The position numbers and the translations under genes were made by a program. The notes below the pieces were generated by a model, which ran no database searches, was not told the origin of the DNA, and worked only from the letters and a program-made list of their open reading frames with translations. A stretch of 64,000 nt of DNA, from assembly GCF_036924595.1 (NCBI RefSeq), contig NZ_JAZHRV010000001.1, positions 7,901,501-7,965,500 of the forward strand. The letters are read 5' to 3'. The DNA comes from Bradyrhizobium algeriense (GTDB lineage: Bacteria > Pseudomonadota > Alphaproteobacteria > Rhizobiales > Xanthobacteraceae). Shown one piece after another: positions 1 to 9,404 of the stretch (its first letter is position 1; each line of letters opens with the position of its first letter).

Positions 1-582
1 AAGACCACGCTGCTGGAAACGCTCGTCGGCCTTCTTCCCGCTGAAGCCGGAGACGTTTTATGGCATGGCGAGCCGCTGCCTGCATCGGAACGTCGCAACG
101 CACTCTTTTATCTGCCGGATGGCGTGCGTCCCTATCGCGACGAGGCGACCTTCCAGGTCGTGTCGTTTTTTGCCGGTGTCTACCGGCGATCGAAGGCAGA
201 AACTGCAGACACGGTCACGTCAGTGGGGCTGAGGCCCGTTCTTCGCAAGCGCGTGCATGCGCTGTCGAAAGGGTACAACCGTCGACTGTTGCTGGCGCTG
301 GCTCTGCTGACGCCACATTCTGTCTTGCTGATGGATGAGCCATTCGACGGCTTCGATCTGCGGCAAACGCGCGAGATCGTCGACGTGCTCCGCAACCAAG
401 CCGCTCACGGCCGGACATTCATTCTCGCCGTTCATCAGCTGGTCGATGCAGAGCGTGTCTGTGACCGCCTGATTCTGCTCGCCGGTGGCCGGGTTCGCGC
501 TTCAGGCACACTGGACGAATTGCGCACACGAGCGTCGCTGCCTGCCGGCTCGCTGGAGGACATTTTTCTTGCGCTCACCTAA
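1..582 (+). CDS. ABC transporter ATP-binding protein (5' end outside window)
   Basis: ATPase subunit of an ABC exporter, probably powering the permease encoded next. The reading frame is open from base 1, where the visible protein begins inside the Walker A motif (KTTLLETL). The remaining landmarks are a degenerate signature LSKGYNRR near visible residue 84, Walker B plus D-loop VLLMDEPFDGFD near residue 109, and a switch histidine in AVHQ near residue 142. The C-terminus is a normal end for CcmA/GldA/NosF-type ATPases. About 40 N-terminal residues are missing to the left. The stop codon overlaps the permease start by 14 bp, so the two are translationally coupled. Domain assignment is secure; substrate unknown. 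Confidence 0.93.
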   Translation, partial: KTTLLETLVGLLPAEAGDVLWHGEPLPASERRNALFYLPDGVRPYRDEATFQVVSFFAGVYRRSKAETADTVTSVGLRPVLRKRVHALSKGYNRRLLLALALLTPHSVLLMDEPFDGFDLRQTREIVDVLRNQAAHGRTFILAVHQLVDAERVCDRLILLAGGRVRASGTLDELRTRASLPAGSLEDIFLALT

Positions 583-1945
583 GACATATGGTTTGCGCGC
601 CGCGCCGCTGTGGCCGCTGCTCGCAAAGGAGCTGCGGGAAATCACCAGTGGTCGGGCGCTGTGGACGATGTTACTGCTGCTGTGCCCGCTGATTGGCTAC
701 AGCTTTTTTCAAGCTGTTTCGCTTTACGGCGAAGCAAGCACGGCGGCCCTGCAATCTCCAGTCATGGCAAACAGCCTATCTCCGCTGGACGGCATTCTGG
801 TGCCTACGCTCGGCTCGTTCTATGTAGCGGTAACGTTACTGTTTCCGTTCGTCGCCATCCGCGCACTTGGCCAGGAGAAGGAAACCGGCGCGCTTCGCCT
901 GCTTGTGCAGTTGCCATATCGTCCATCGACGCTCGTCTCCGCCAAGCTCGCCGCCGTGTTTGGCGCATGGAGTCTTGCGAGTATCCCGGCGCTTTCCGCC
1001 CTTATCTTGTGGCGCATCCTGGGTGGGCATGTGGCGGCGGTGGAGACGGCAAACCTTCTATTTGGCCATCTGGTCTATGGCCTGCTGGTCGGCGCGCTCG
1101 CGCTGTTCTCGGCGTCGATCACGGATAGTGCGTCTACCGCGGCGATTATCGCGCTTGCCGTCACGATCGGGTCATGGGTCCTGGATTTCGCCGTCGCCGG
1201 CAACCCCGGACCATTGTCATGGATCGCGCAGCTGTCGCTGACCCAGACGTTGCGCCCGTTCGAGCAGGGGCTGCTCTCGGGTGGCCACGTGCTGGGAGCT
1301 GCTTTCGTGATCTTTGGTCTCATTGCGTTGACTACGGTTTGGTTGCCGCCCGGTGTTCCACCACTCGAAAAACTACGTCGCTCGCTGCCGTGGGTGTTGA
1401 TCGTAGCGCTGATGCTCGGTGCTGCGGCCCAGGTGAGGCTGACGTTCGACGTCACCGAGGACAGGCGAAATTCCTTTCCGTTAGCTGATCAGAAGCTGCT
1501 CGCGACGCTCCGGCTCCCGTTGCTCGTGACCGTGCATCTCGCGCCCGAGGACCCCCGCTATGCCGACCTGCAACGCAACGTCTTGGCAAAACTGGAGCGC
1601 ACAATGCCAAACGTATCGGCCACTCTCGCGGGCCGGCGGCAAGGTTTCTCGGGCGGGAGCAGCGACGAGTCCTATGGCGAGGTCGAATACGTTTATGGCA
1701 ATCGATCCGACATCAGCCGGTCAACCAGTCCTCGCGAGATTTTGCCGCTGCTCTACGCGCTCGCGGGTGTTTCGTCGCCGGCGCCAACACCCGGCGGCGA
1801 ATATCCCGGCTATCCGCTGGTCGCCGGCACTGATGCCGCGCTTTTCTGGTTTTTCGGCGGACTGCCGCTTCTGATTGTTCTTTGCTGGTGGTGGATCCGC
1901 CGCCCACCTTCCAACTCTCTCGCGTATGAAGGAGGCACGTCATGA
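569..1945 (+). CDS. ABC-2 type permease with GldG-like extracytoplasmic domain
   Basis: Membrane subunit of the exporter begun upstream. The preferred start is TTG at 569, because GGAGGA at 555-560 lies 8 bp before it; a longer frame from 485 would read through the ATPase gene in another frame. Hydrophobic segments cover roughly residues 30-290, giving about six membrane spans typical of ABC-2/GldF permeases. After a further span, residues about 300-400 begin DVTEDRRNSFPLADQKLL, which resembles the start of GldG/ABC_transp_aux domains (DLTxEKRYTLS pattern), and a final TM (about 430-448) precedes a basic tail. This is read as a GldF-GldG-type arrangement compressed into one polypeptide. It overlaps the next gene by 4 bp. 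Function unknown; by family it couples ATP hydrolysis to export or envelope remodelling. Confidence 0.85.
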   Translation: MRSPKTYGLRAAPLWPLLAKELREITSGRALWTMLLLLCPLIGYSFFQAVSLYGEASTAALQSPVMANSLSPLDGILVPTLGSFYVAVTLLFPFVAIRALGQEKETGALRLLVQLPYRPSTLVSAKLAAVFGAWSLASIPALSALILWRILGGHVAAVETANLLFGHLVYGLLVGALALFSASITDSASTAAIIALAVTIGSWVLDFAVAGNPGPLSWIAQLSLTQTLRPFEQGLLSGGHVLGAAFVIFGLIALTTVWLPPGVPPLEKLRRSLPWVLIVALMLGAAAQVRLTFDVTEDRRNSFPLADQKLLATLRLPLLVTVHLAPEDPRYADLQRNVLAKLERTMPNVSATLAGRRQGFSGGSSDESYGEVEYVYGNRSDISRSTSPREILPLLYALAGVSSPAPTPGGEYPGYPLVAGTDAALFWFFGGLPLLIVLCWWWIRRPPSNSLAYEGGTS

Positions 1946-2661
1946 ATAACAGAAACATAATTGCTTGTGTTGTTTCGGCAATCGGTCTCGCGGCACTGGC
2001 TCTGCCAGGACTCGCCGCGCAGCCAACGACCATCGATTTTTCCGGCGAAACCGTCGGGGGCGAACCAAAGTCATTCGTGCCGGTCGTGGGCATCTGGCGG
2101 ATTGAGAACGACAGCGGAAAAAAGGTGCTCACAGTTGACGGGCGGCAATGGAAGGAAGGGCAGTCATCGGCGGGTATTGCCGACAAAGCGCGCGCCCTCT
2201 ATGGCGAACGCTACGCGGAGTTTCTCGACCGCGTTCAGGCCTACGCCTACTTTCCCTACGCCGTCGTGCCGAACGTCGAAAATTTCACAGGCGGCGAGAT
2301 TACGATGCGCTTTGAGGGATTGTCGGGCCGAATCGATCAGGGCGCTGGAATCCTGTTCAATCTCAAGCCGAATGGCGACTACCTGACCATTCGCGCCAAC
2401 TGCCTCGAAAACAACCTCGTGCTGTGGAAGTTCGAAAAAGGTAAGCGCTCCTCAGTCAAATGGGTACGCAATACGCCGACCGCGACCAAGCAATGGCATG
2501 AGCTCAAGGTCCGGGTCAGCGGCTCCAAGGTCGAAGGCTATCTGGACGGCAAGCTCTATCTTGAAGATACGCTGTCGCAGCCCGTGTCAGGTCGCATCGG
2601 CCTGTGGTCCAAGGCCGACAGCCACATGTATTTCAGCGACTACACGATTAGGGTCGACTGA
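1942..2661 (+). CDS. Secreted LamG/GH16-like (DUF1080-type) protein
   Basis: A 239-residue exported protein. Residues 1-25 form a signal peptide (NNRN start, hydrophobic core, cleavage after GLAA). The mature part has the alternating beta-rich pattern of concanavalin-A-like lectin folds: FVPVVGIWRIENDSGKKVL early, then GAGILFNLKPNGDYLTIRANCLENNLVLWKFEKGKR, a WHELKVRVSG strand, a VEGYLDGKLYLED strand and a closing GRIGLWSKADSHMYFSDYTI. The strand order matches DUF1080/3-keto-disaccharide hydrolase domains, but no catalytic residues are identified. The ATGA overlap with the permease stop shows it is the third gene of the ABC operon, and an extracytoplasmic partner of the exporter is a reasonable inference. 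The fold call is by pattern only. Confidence 0.8.
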   Translation: MNNRNIIACVVSAIGLAALALPGLAAQPTTIDFSGETVGGEPKSFVPVVGIWRIENDSGKKVLTVDGRQWKEGQSSAGIADKARALYGERYAEFLDRVQAYAYFPYAVVPNVENFTGGEITMRFEGLSGRIDQGAGILFNLKPNGDYLTIRANCLENNLVLWKFEKGKRSSVKWVRNTPTATKQWHELKVRVSGSKVEGYLDGKLYLEDTLSQPVSGRIGLWSKADSHMYFSDYTIRVD

Positions 2662-2976
2662 AAATAGGCTGGACGAGCAGCGTGCCGAGAAAAGGCGAAC
2701 TGCGATGAACCGCAAGTGGTAATGGCAGGCAATCGCTTGTTCGCGGTTGGATATGGCCGGCGCAGCTAAGGCGCGCGTTGTCTCGGGGCCATCCGAGAGG
2801 TCTTCGTTGCCAACGATCTCGGCCGCGCCGCGTTCGAGGCGTTGCACGATTTCGTTGGGCGAATCTTCCTGGAGGACGGCTCCTGCGTCAAGCACGAGGC
2901 GGCGATCGAAAAGGTTGGGCGCCTATCGTCGTGCATCGCGGGCATCCAGTTGCACGGTCTCTTGCATTGTCAGCTG
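2662..2976. other. Intergenic stretch, no supported gene
   Basis: Short open frames exist on both strands, but none has a ribosome binding site or recognisable motif. The plus-strand reading around 2770-2950 (AFEALHDFVGRIFLEDGSC) is open for about 80 codons and could be a gene remnant. Nothing else is seen before the dispersed repeat begins. Confidence 0.5.
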
Positions 2977-3074
2977 TTGGCACTTTTGAGACGTACCGAC
3001 GCACGGCAACGATGTCTGTTCACAGGGGAAGACCGGAAGTAGTCGGCCGACGGCCAAAGTGACGCGATTGACCC
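2977..3074 (+). repeat. Dispersed intergenic repeat, copy A
   Basis: A copy of the roughly 98-bp repeat that recurs through the window. It starts TTGGCAC(C)TTTGAGAC, has a central GGGGAAGACCGGAAGT and ends GACGCGATTGACCC. This copy diverges in its first third. It lies 3' of both flanking genes. Confidence 0.85.
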
Positions 3075-3137
3075 GCAAGAGACATTTGCGCGGGGAGAAG
3101 AGAGCAGCGTCAATCCGAATTGGTTAGAACGGCGCAT

Positions 3138-4454
3138 TCACCGTTCGACTGCAAAGATGCGCCAATCTCCGGGGACACCCTTGAGCGAATGATTGCCGCG
3201 ATCACCAAAACGCAAGCCGGAACCCGCCACTAGGTCCTTGACCGTGCCCGACACCAACACCTCACTCGCGCCGGCGAGCGCCGCCACACGCGCTCCGATG
3301 TGAACGGCAATACCGCCGATATCATCGCCGATCACTTCGCACTCGCCGGTATGAAGTCCGGCGCGGACTTCAATGCCCAGCGGCCTGATTTCGTCGGCGA
3401 TGGCGCAAGCGCAGCGCACGCCGCGTGCCGGACCGTCGAAAGTAGCAAGAACGCCGTCGCCGGTCGTCTTGATTTCGTGGCCGCGGAAGCGTGAGAGGGT
3501 GCGCCGTATCGCGGTGTGATGAGTGTCAAGGAGGTCGTGCCAGCGATGGTCGCCGAGCGCGGCGGCTTTCTCGGTCGAGCCGACGATGTCTGTGAAGAGC
3601 ACCGTGGCAAGCACGCGGTCGACCGCGACGGGCGCAAGCGAGCCGGTCAGAAACTCCTCGATCGCATCGGCGATGTCGTCGGCATTGTCGCCGACGAAGG
3701 GGATGTGGTCGACCCCTGGGAACTCGAGATAGCGAGCGCCTGGAATATGCGTGGCGAGAAACCGGCCGCCCTCGACGCTGATGTTCCTGTCGTCCGTCCG
3801 GTGGATGACGAGAGTCGGGACCCGGATCGTCGAGACGATGTCGCTGATGTCAATCAGACGGTTCATGCGCGCGTACGCGGCGGCGCCAGCAGGGCTATTG
3901 GACACTCGCTCGTTCTTGCCCCACCAGCGTTTGAACGCGCAGTCATTGACGCGGGAGGGCGCAAACCTTGCCACGCTGTCGCCGCTGCCCCAGTCACGCT
4001 CGATATAGTCGAGAGAGTGCTCCAGCGTCGACAGAGCAAATGTCGATGCCGGATAGGCGTTGCAGAGCACCAGCGCGCGGCAGCGACTGGGATAGGTCGC
4101 GGCGAATAGCGCCGACATCGTGCCGCCTTCAGAAATGCCGAGAAGCGCCGCCTGTTGCATGCCGGTGGCGTCCGTAACCGCACGCAGGTCGTCCATGCGC
4201 TGGTCGAGGCCCGGGTAGTCAGCGACCCGATCCGACAGGCCCGTGCCGCGCTTGTCGAACATCACCACCCGGGCGTAGCGCGCCAGGCGCAACAGCCAAC
4301 GACTGACCTCCGGTTCGTCCCACCAGTGCTCGACGTTGGTAAAGCCCGGCGGAGCGAAGACAACGTTGAGCGGGCCCTCACCGAACACTTGATAGGCGAT
4401 GTGAACGTCGCCGCTCTTGGCGTATCGGGTGTCTGGCTGCATTGACGACCCCAC
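3138..4454 (-). CDS. Alpha/beta-hydrolase fused to class III adenylate/guanylate cyclase
   Basis: A 438-residue soluble two-domain protein. Residues about 5-265 are an alpha/beta-hydrolase: oxyanion region APPGFTNVEHWW, nucleophile elbow LLGISEGGT (Ser about 115), acid in VIHRTDDRN and catalytic-type His in FPGVDHIPF. Residues about 275-438 are a class III cyclase: metal-binding ATVLFTDIVGSTEKA, KTTGDGVLATF, and VRAGLHTGECE followed by GIAVHIGARVAALA. The cyclase would make cAMP or cGMP; the hydrolase half may be a sensor or a true esterase. ATG at 4442 (MQPDTRY) is an alternative start. It stands alone, convergent with the ABC operon. The architecture is known from actinobacteria and alphaproteobacteria, but the ligand is not. 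Confidence 0.92.
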   Translation of the reverse strand: MGSSMQPDTRYAKSGDVHIAYQVFGEGPLNVVFAPPGFTNVEHWWDEPEVSRWLLRLARYARVVMFDKRGTGLSDRVADYPGLDQRMDDLRAVTDATGMQQAALLGISEGGTMSALFAATYPSRCRALVLCNAYPASTFALSTLEHSLDYIERDWGSGDSVARFAPSRVNDCAFKRWWGKNERVSNSPAGAAAYARMNRLIDISDIVSTIRVPTLVIHRTDDRNISVEGGRFLATHIPGARYLEFPGVDHIPFVGDNADDIADAIEEFLTGSLAPVAVDRVLATVLFTDIVGSTEKAAALGDHRWHDLLDTHHTAIRRTLSRFRGHEIKTTGDGVLATFDGPARGVRCACAIADEIRPLGIEVRAGLHTGECEVIGDDIGGIAVHIGARVAALAGASEVLVSGTVKDLVAGSGLRFGDRGNHSLKGVPGDWRIFAVER

Positions 4455-4524
4455 GCTTGCCGGGACTTTCCGGCCGACCGGAATTATAGCAGCAGCCTGG
4501 ATTGTCGGGAACGGCTCAATGTCC

Positions 4525-4640
4525 CCTGTTGGCCCTCAACCGAACAAAGCAATTGTCCTCTCCACGTCGGCTGTCAAAGGTAAACCGGAAACCAGTCTTG
4601 AAGATTTGAACTTCCGAGTCTGACCCAACTGAGACATGGG
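4525..4640 (+). repeat. Degenerate dispersed repeat between cyclase gene and first binding protein gene
   Basis: The stretch keeps the order TTGGCCC, GTCGGCTGTCAAAGG-TAAACCGGAA and TCTGACCC, followed by CTGAGACATGGGCGG. It is a strongly diverged copy of the dispersed repeat. The rest of 4455-4739 contains only the leader of the next gene. Confidence 0.45.
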
Positions 4641-4739
4641 CGGCCCAGGACGTTCGCAGCGCAAAAGCATGTTCGCTCCACCGCTGAAGCGTGATATCGT
4701 CCGGTCAGTTGCATGGACATGACCCCACGGGAGGGTCGC

Positions 4740-5738
4740 ATGGCAACCTGCATCCGACGGCGAGAATTCATATTCAGCCTGGGCGGTGGCATGGCAGTTA
4801 TCCCGCTGGTCGCACGTGCACAGCAGCCATCCATGCCGATAATCGGGCTGCTGGGAGCGACAAAAGCGCAAGGATACGCGGCGCAGCTCGCGGCCTTTCG
4901 GCAGGGTTTGAGCGAGGCAGGTTTAGTCGAAGGTCGAGATGTAACCATTGAGTATCGCTGGGCGGATGACCAATACGATCGACTTCCGGCATTGGCTGCC
5001 GATCTTGTCAACCGCCGCGTGGCTGTCATTGCGACGATTGGCGGAAACCCAGCTTCTCTAGCCGCGACGGCTGCAACGACAACTATACCCGTCGTCTTTC
5101 ACGGTAGTCTCGATCCCGTCCAAACCGGGCTTGTTGCACGCCTCAACCGTCCCGGCGGCAATGCCACTGGGGTGGTTACTTTGAACCTAGATACTGGCCG
5201 GAAACGGTTGGAAATACTCCACGAGGTCGTTCCAGCGGCGACCACGCTGGGCCTGCTCCTCAACCCGACAAATAAAATCGTAACCGAGGTCCAGTCCAGG
5301 GACCTGCAAACGGCAGCTATCGCGCTCGGCCTAAAACTCCGCGTGCTGAATGCGAGTGCCGAACGCGATTTCGAAGATGTGTTCGCGCTTCTCAAGCGGA
5401 TGCAAATAGGTGGGCTTGTGATAGGTACCGACGGTTTCTTCGTCAGCCAAAGCGAAACGCTGGCTGCACTGACAGTCCGCTACGCAATACCAGCGATCTT
5501 TCAATACCGCGCGTTTGCAGCCGCCGGCGGGCTGATGAGTTACGGGGGCAGTGTCACGGCCTCCTATCGTTTGTCTGGCGCCTATGTCGGACGCATTCTT
5601 AAAGGTGCGAAGCCAGCCGATTTACCGGTCCAACAGTCCACAAAAGTCGAGCTGATCGTCAACCTCAAGACAGCGAAGGCACTCGGTCTGACCGTCCCGA
5701 TGTCGCTCCTCGCCCGCGCCGACGAGGTGATCGAATGA
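4740..5738 (+). CDS. ABC transporter substrate-binding protein (PF04392 type), paralog 1
   Basis: Periplasmic binding protein of the TrpX/YrpM-like family. A Tat-style signal ([12 protein letters not shown], ending VARAQQ) covers residues 1-29. The family landmarks follow: [76 protein letters not shown] and the C-terminal [10 protein letters not shown] shared by its neighbours. ATG at 4740 is chosen because GGGAGGG precedes it; ATG 4713 is in frame upstream. No permease or ATPase gene is nearby, so it is a solitary binding protein. First of eight intact paralogs in this stretch. Ligand unknown. Confidence 0.9.
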   Translation: MATCIRRREFIFSLGGGMAVIPLVARAQQPSMPIIGLLGATKAQGYAAQLAAFRQGLSEAGLVEGRDVTIEYRWADDQYDRLPALAADLVNRRVAVIATIGGNPASLAATAATTTIPVVFHGSLDPVQTGLVARLNRPGGNATGVVTLNLDTGRKRLEILHEVVPAATTLGLLLNPTNKIVTEVQSRDLQTAAIALGLKLRVLNASAERDFEDVFALLKRMQIGGLVIGTDGFFVSQSETLAALTVRYAIPAIFQYRAFAAAGGLMSYGGSVTASYRLSGAYVGRILKGAKPADLPVQQSTKVELIVNLKTAKALGLTVPMSLLARADEVIE

Positions 5739-5966
5739 TGGCGCTTTTTGTTGCAGCGCGTGAGTCCGCAGTTGGCCCATCAGCGAAGTGGCGACCCGCC
5801 TCATTGAGGTCCGCTCAGTGAGGCATGGCGGACTAGATTTGCTTACCTTGAGTTCTTAGCATTTTGACCCAATCCGGTCCTAAGCTGGGCCGGAATTCCG
5901 CAGCGCAGCAGTCTCCCACCGTACTGAGGTGTGCTATCGTTTTGGTCAGCGCGGGAGGCGATGGCA

Positions 5967-6971
5967 GTGAGGCGACGCGAGTTCATTACTCTGCTCGGCA
6001 GCGCGGCGGTGGCGTGGCCGCTGGCGGCGCGCGCGCAGCAAGCGGCGAGACCGCCGCGGCTGGCGATGTTCCATCCGGCAATCCCGCCGGCGCTCCTGAC
6101 TGAAACGGGCGGGGGCAGCGCATGGCGCGCCTTTTTCGGCGAGTTGCGCCGTTTGGGTTACGTGGAAGGACAAAGTCTGATCATCGAACGCTACTGGGCC
6201 GAGGGACGTCATGACCGTTATGCCGAAGTGGTCCGTGAAATCGTGACCCGCAACCCGGATGTGATCGTCACCGGAACGAATCCCGTCGTGACCGTGTTCA
6301 AGGCGGCAACCGGTACGATACCGATTGTTGCTTTCATGCTGGATCCGCTGCAGGCGGGGCTGGTGACCAACCTGCAGCGGCCCGGCGGCAACCTCACCGG
6401 CATCACGCTTGATGCCGGCATCGAGATCTGGGGCAAGCGGCTGGAGTTCTTGAAAGAAGCCATTCCTTCGATGCAGAAGGCCGTATTCCTGGGGATGCGC
6501 GGCGGATGGGAAGGGTCTGTGGAGCAAGTCTTGCGGGGCGCCGCCGCGCGTTTGGGAATTTCGCTGGCTTTTGTCTTCCCGCAGGAGGGGAAACCCTCTG
6601 AGATTGAGCGCGTCTTCGATGCGATAGCAGAGCAACGGCCGGACGCGCTGCTGGTGAGCGGAGAGGGCGACCTTTACGCCAACCGCCAGCTCATCGCCGA
6701 GCTCGCCGCGAAAAAACGCTTGCCGACGATATGTCCGTACCGCGATTACGTCGAAGCCGGCGTGCTGATGGGTTATGCGCTCGATCTCACGGAGCTGTTC
6801 AGGCGGTTAGCTGATGACGTGCACAAAATCCTGAAAGGTGCCAAACCGGGTGACATTCCGATTTATCAGGCGACCAAATTTGAACTCCTAATCAACCTGA
6901 AGACGGCAAAAGCATTCGCCCTGACCCTGCCCCCGGCGCTGCTCGCCCGCGCCGACGAGGTGATCGAATAA
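5967..6971 (+). CDS. ABC transporter substrate-binding protein, paralog 2
   Basis: The GTG at 5967 gives MRRREFITLLGS, the same Tat-signal start as the paralogs, with GGAGG at 5954-5958 at good spacing; ATG 5961 lies too close to that site. The signal ends around ARAQQA. The mature protein contains YVEGQSLIIERYWAEGRHDRY, IVAFMLDPLQAGLVTNLQRPGGNLTG, CPYRDYVEAGVLMGYALDL and the family C-terminus ending [10 protein letters not shown]. Its leader at about 5893-5945 resembles the leader of the paralog at 18415, pointing to duplication with upstream DNA. No transporter partners are present. Confidence 0.9.
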   Translation: MRRREFITLLGSAAVAWPLAARAQQAARPPRLAMFHPAIPPALLTETGGGSAWRAFFGELRRLGYVEGQSLIIERYWAEGRHDRYAEVVREIVTRNPDVIVTGTNPVVTVFKAATGTIPIVAFMLDPLQAGLVTNLQRPGGNLTGITLDAGIEIWGKRLEFLKEAIPSMQKAVFLGMRGGWEGSVEQVLRGAAARLGISLAFVFPQEGKPSEIERVFDAIAEQRPDALLVSGEGDLYANRQLIAELAAKKRLPTICPYRDYVEAGVLMGYALDLTELFRRLADDVHKILKGAKPGDIPIYQATKFELLINLKTAKAFALTLPPALLARADEVIE

Positions 6972-7200
6972 TTCTGCCATGTCCGTTCATGGCCCCCTAG
7001 CCGAACTGCCCATGAACCGCCGCAGAAGGCGGCTCTCGGAGCGGAACCGAACCTGATGCGCGCAGAGACCGCCGCTTTTGACCCATCTGAGACATCAGGC
7101 CCTGATACCGTTTGATGCCGTTTGCTTGCCATTTTTGGCTCGCCGCTCATTCGCAAGGTGTTAGATTAGATTTTGAGATGAACTAAATGAGCGTGTCCGG

Positions 7201-8175
7201 ATGCAGCGGCGCGAGTTCATAGCGGTTCTTGGCGGCATGGTGGCAGCTTGGCCGCTTGCCGTGCGTGCGCAGAAATCGCTGCCCCGGATTGGGTGGTTAG
7301 TATTTGGCGACGCCAAAAAATTGGGACCAGTCGATCAGTCGTTGAAGGACGCCCTCGCACAGGCCGGACTTCTCGATGGCCGCAACATCGAAATCATCTT
7401 CCGCTATGCCAACGGTATGCCGGATCGACTTGCGGAATTGGCCACCGAACTTGTCGCGCAAAGGCCCAACCTTCTGCTCGCTGTTGGCGGTGATGTTATC
7501 AAGCCACTGTTTGAGGCAAGCAAAGGTAGCATACCCATCGTCGGTGGCGTTAGTGATAGCCCTATCCGGTCGGGAATTGCCGTGTCTCTTGCTCGACCAA
7601 GCAAGAACTTCACTGGGATCACGTTTCTTACGGATGAAATGGCGGCGAAGCGGATGGAACTGCTCAAGGAAGTGGCGCCCAACGTCAGGAAGGTTGCGGT
7701 GATATTCAATCCGCAGCATTTCGATGACGAAGTGACTTTTGCACGGCGCGGAGCCGAATCGCTCGGCCTTGAGCTAACGACCCACCCGATAAACAAGATC
7801 GCCGATCTCGATGCATCGCTGCAGGGGGTGGGTGCAAGTGGCGCCGATGGCCTGCTCGTCATCTCGTCACGCCTTACTGGCATTGTTGCCGCTAAAATCG
7901 CACAACACGGCCAAGAGCGTCATCTTCCAGTGATTGCGTCGTGGCGGGAATTCGCAGACAGCGGTGCTTTGCTGTCCTACGGGCCGAGTCGGATTTTTGA
8001 GGCCAAACGTTTGGCGGGCTATGTGCAAAAGGTCTTAAACGGGGAGAAGCCGGCGGATTTGCCTATCGAGCAACCTGTAAAATTCGAACTTGTTATCAAT
8101 CTCAAAACCGCCAAGGTCCTCGGGCTCACGGTATCGCCTTCATTACTCAGCCGCGCCGACGAGGTGATTGAATGA
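7201..8175 (+). CDS. ABC transporter substrate-binding protein, paralog 3
   Basis: 324 residues. The start MQRREFIAVLGGMVAAWPLAVRAQ is a Tat-type signal. The core has GLLDGRNIEIIFRYANGMPDRL, GSIPIVGGVSDSPIRSGIAVSL, LARPSKNFTGI and SWREFADSGALLSYGPS. The PGGN turn usual in this family is replaced here by PSKN. The C-terminus SLLSRADEVIE matches its neighbours. The intergenic stretch before it (6972-7200) contains a fragment of the dispersed repeat (TTTTGACCCATCTGAGACATC at about 7078). Solitary binding protein, ligand unknown. Confidence 0.9.
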   Translation: MQRREFIAVLGGMVAAWPLAVRAQKSLPRIGWLVFGDAKKLGPVDQSLKDALAQAGLLDGRNIEIIFRYANGMPDRLAELATELVAQRPNLLLAVGGDVIKPLFEASKGSIPIVGGVSDSPIRSGIAVSLARPSKNFTGITFLTDEMAAKRMELLKEVAPNVRKVAVIFNPQHFDDEVTFARRGAESLGLELTTHPINKIADLDASLQGVGASGADGLLVISSRLTGIVAAKIAQHGQERHLPVIASWREFADSGALLSYGPSRIFEAKRLAGYVQKVLNGEKPADLPIEQPVKFELVINLKTAKVLGLTVSPSLLSRADEVIE

Positions 8176-8203
8176 CGCGGCTGATTACTGCAACGCATGA
8201 GTC

Positions 8204-8490
8204 CACAAATGCGAAGTGCTGACTGGCTATAAAATTGTCTGCTTATAGGGGTCGATCGGAAGTGATCGGCGCGCGCTCAAAACGGCGCTTTTGACCCATA
8301 GCAGTTGTGCGCTACGCGCCGCGTTTGCGACGCAGCATCTACGCCAGCACTGAGTGCGACGACCATCGAAATCTGATACTCTCACCCGCGTCTCCTCAAG
8401 CTGCGATGAGGATTGAATGAAGCGGCGGGAGTTTATAGCATCTGCTGCGGCGCTGCTCGTTTCGCCACGGCGTTCGTGGGCGCAAGGGAC
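8204..8490 (+). repeat. Duplicated leader, copy 1 (pairs with 10682-10966)
   Basis: Near-identical to 10682-10966. It covers the end of the preceding 3' region, a variant of the dispersed repeat (GTCGATCGGAAGTGATCGG to TTTTGACCC), the 5' leader and the first 25 codons of the next binding-protein gene. The two copies differ by a 2-bp indel (CCCGCGTCTCC versus CCCGTCTCC) and a few substitutions. Confidence 0.9.
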
Positions 8491-9379
8491 GCCTCGCCGG
8501 ATCGGTGTCTTCGGCTTCTTAGATCCGATAGCTCGCGAAGCGTGGCGCAGTGGCTTGCGCGAAAAGGGCTGGATCGAGGGCAAGAACCTGCTCATCGAAT
8601 ATCGTTATGCCGAAACCCCGGATCGCGTGCCAACGCTGGTTGCCGAGTTGATGGCTCTAACTCCTGATCTGGTAGTTGCCTCCGGGCCACAAGCAGCCGT
8701 AGCCCTGAAATCGGCAACCACTACCATTCCGATCGTGTTCGTGGCTGTGGCCGATCCTGTGGGGATCGGTTTCGTGCAAAGCCTGTCGCGTCCAGGCGGC
8801 AACATGACCGGTCTTACGACGGTGGTGCCGGGAAATTTCATCGGAAAACAAATAGAAATCCTGCGGGAACTGGTTCCTGGCGCCTCGAAAATTGCGCTCT
8901 TAGTCAATCGGGACAACCCAATGCAGAGGCAGATTTTAGCCGATGAGGTACCCCGCACAGCCCGGGAGCTAAGCATAGCTCTGCTGATGGTTGAGGCGAC
9001 CACGGCCGAGGAACTCGACACCGCCTTTGCTTCGGCCGCCGCCCAGCGCGCCGATGCAATGGTTGTTTTTGGCGATGCTCTGACCGTTCGCCAGGCCCCG
9101 CGAGTTGTCGCGCTCGCCGCGGAACATCATCTGCCTGCGATCCATCTCTTCCGGATATTGGCCGATGGCGCATTGGTCATCTACGGCCCCGAAATCCCCG
9201 ATCTGTTCCGCCGTGCTGGCGGCTACGTCGACAAGATCCTCAAAGGTATCAAGCCTTCCGATCTGCCGGTCGAGCAGCCGACCAAATTCGAGCTAGTGAT
9301 CAACCTGAAGACTGCCAAAGCGCTCGGCCTGATCGTCCCGCCGTCGCTGCTCGCCCGCGCCGACGAGGTGATTGAATGA
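8417..9379 (+). CDS. ABC transporter substrate-binding protein, paralog 4
   Basis: 320 residues. MKRREFIASAAALLVSPRRSWAQ is a Tat signal. The core shows GWIEGKNLLIEYRYAETPDRVP, FVAVADPVGIGFVQSLSRPGGNMTGL, HLFRILADGALVIYGPE and the C-terminus [11 protein letters not shown]. It is the closest relative of paralog 6 (10893): the first 25 codons and the whole leader are almost identical, and internal segments such as VASGPQAAVALKSAT(T/A)TIPIVFVAV recur. This indicates a recent duplication followed by divergence in the ligand-binding lobes. Solitary gene. Confidence 0.92.
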   Translation: MKRREFIASAAALLVSPRRSWAQGTPRRIGVFGFLDPIAREAWRSGLREKGWIEGKNLLIEYRYAETPDRVPTLVAELMALTPDLVVASGPQAAVALKSATTTIPIVFVAVADPVGIGFVQSLSRPGGNMTGLTTVVPGNFIGKQIEILRELVPGASKIALLVNRDNPMQRQILADEVPRTARELSIALLMVEATTAEELDTAFASAAAQRADAMVVFGDALTVRQAPRVVALAAEHHLPAIHLFRILADGALVIYGPEIPDLFRRAGGYVDKILKGIKPSDLPVEQPTKFELVINLKTAKALGLIVPPSLLARADEVIE

Positions 9380-9404
9380 GGCCGGTGAATGTCTGCTTAT
9401 GGCA

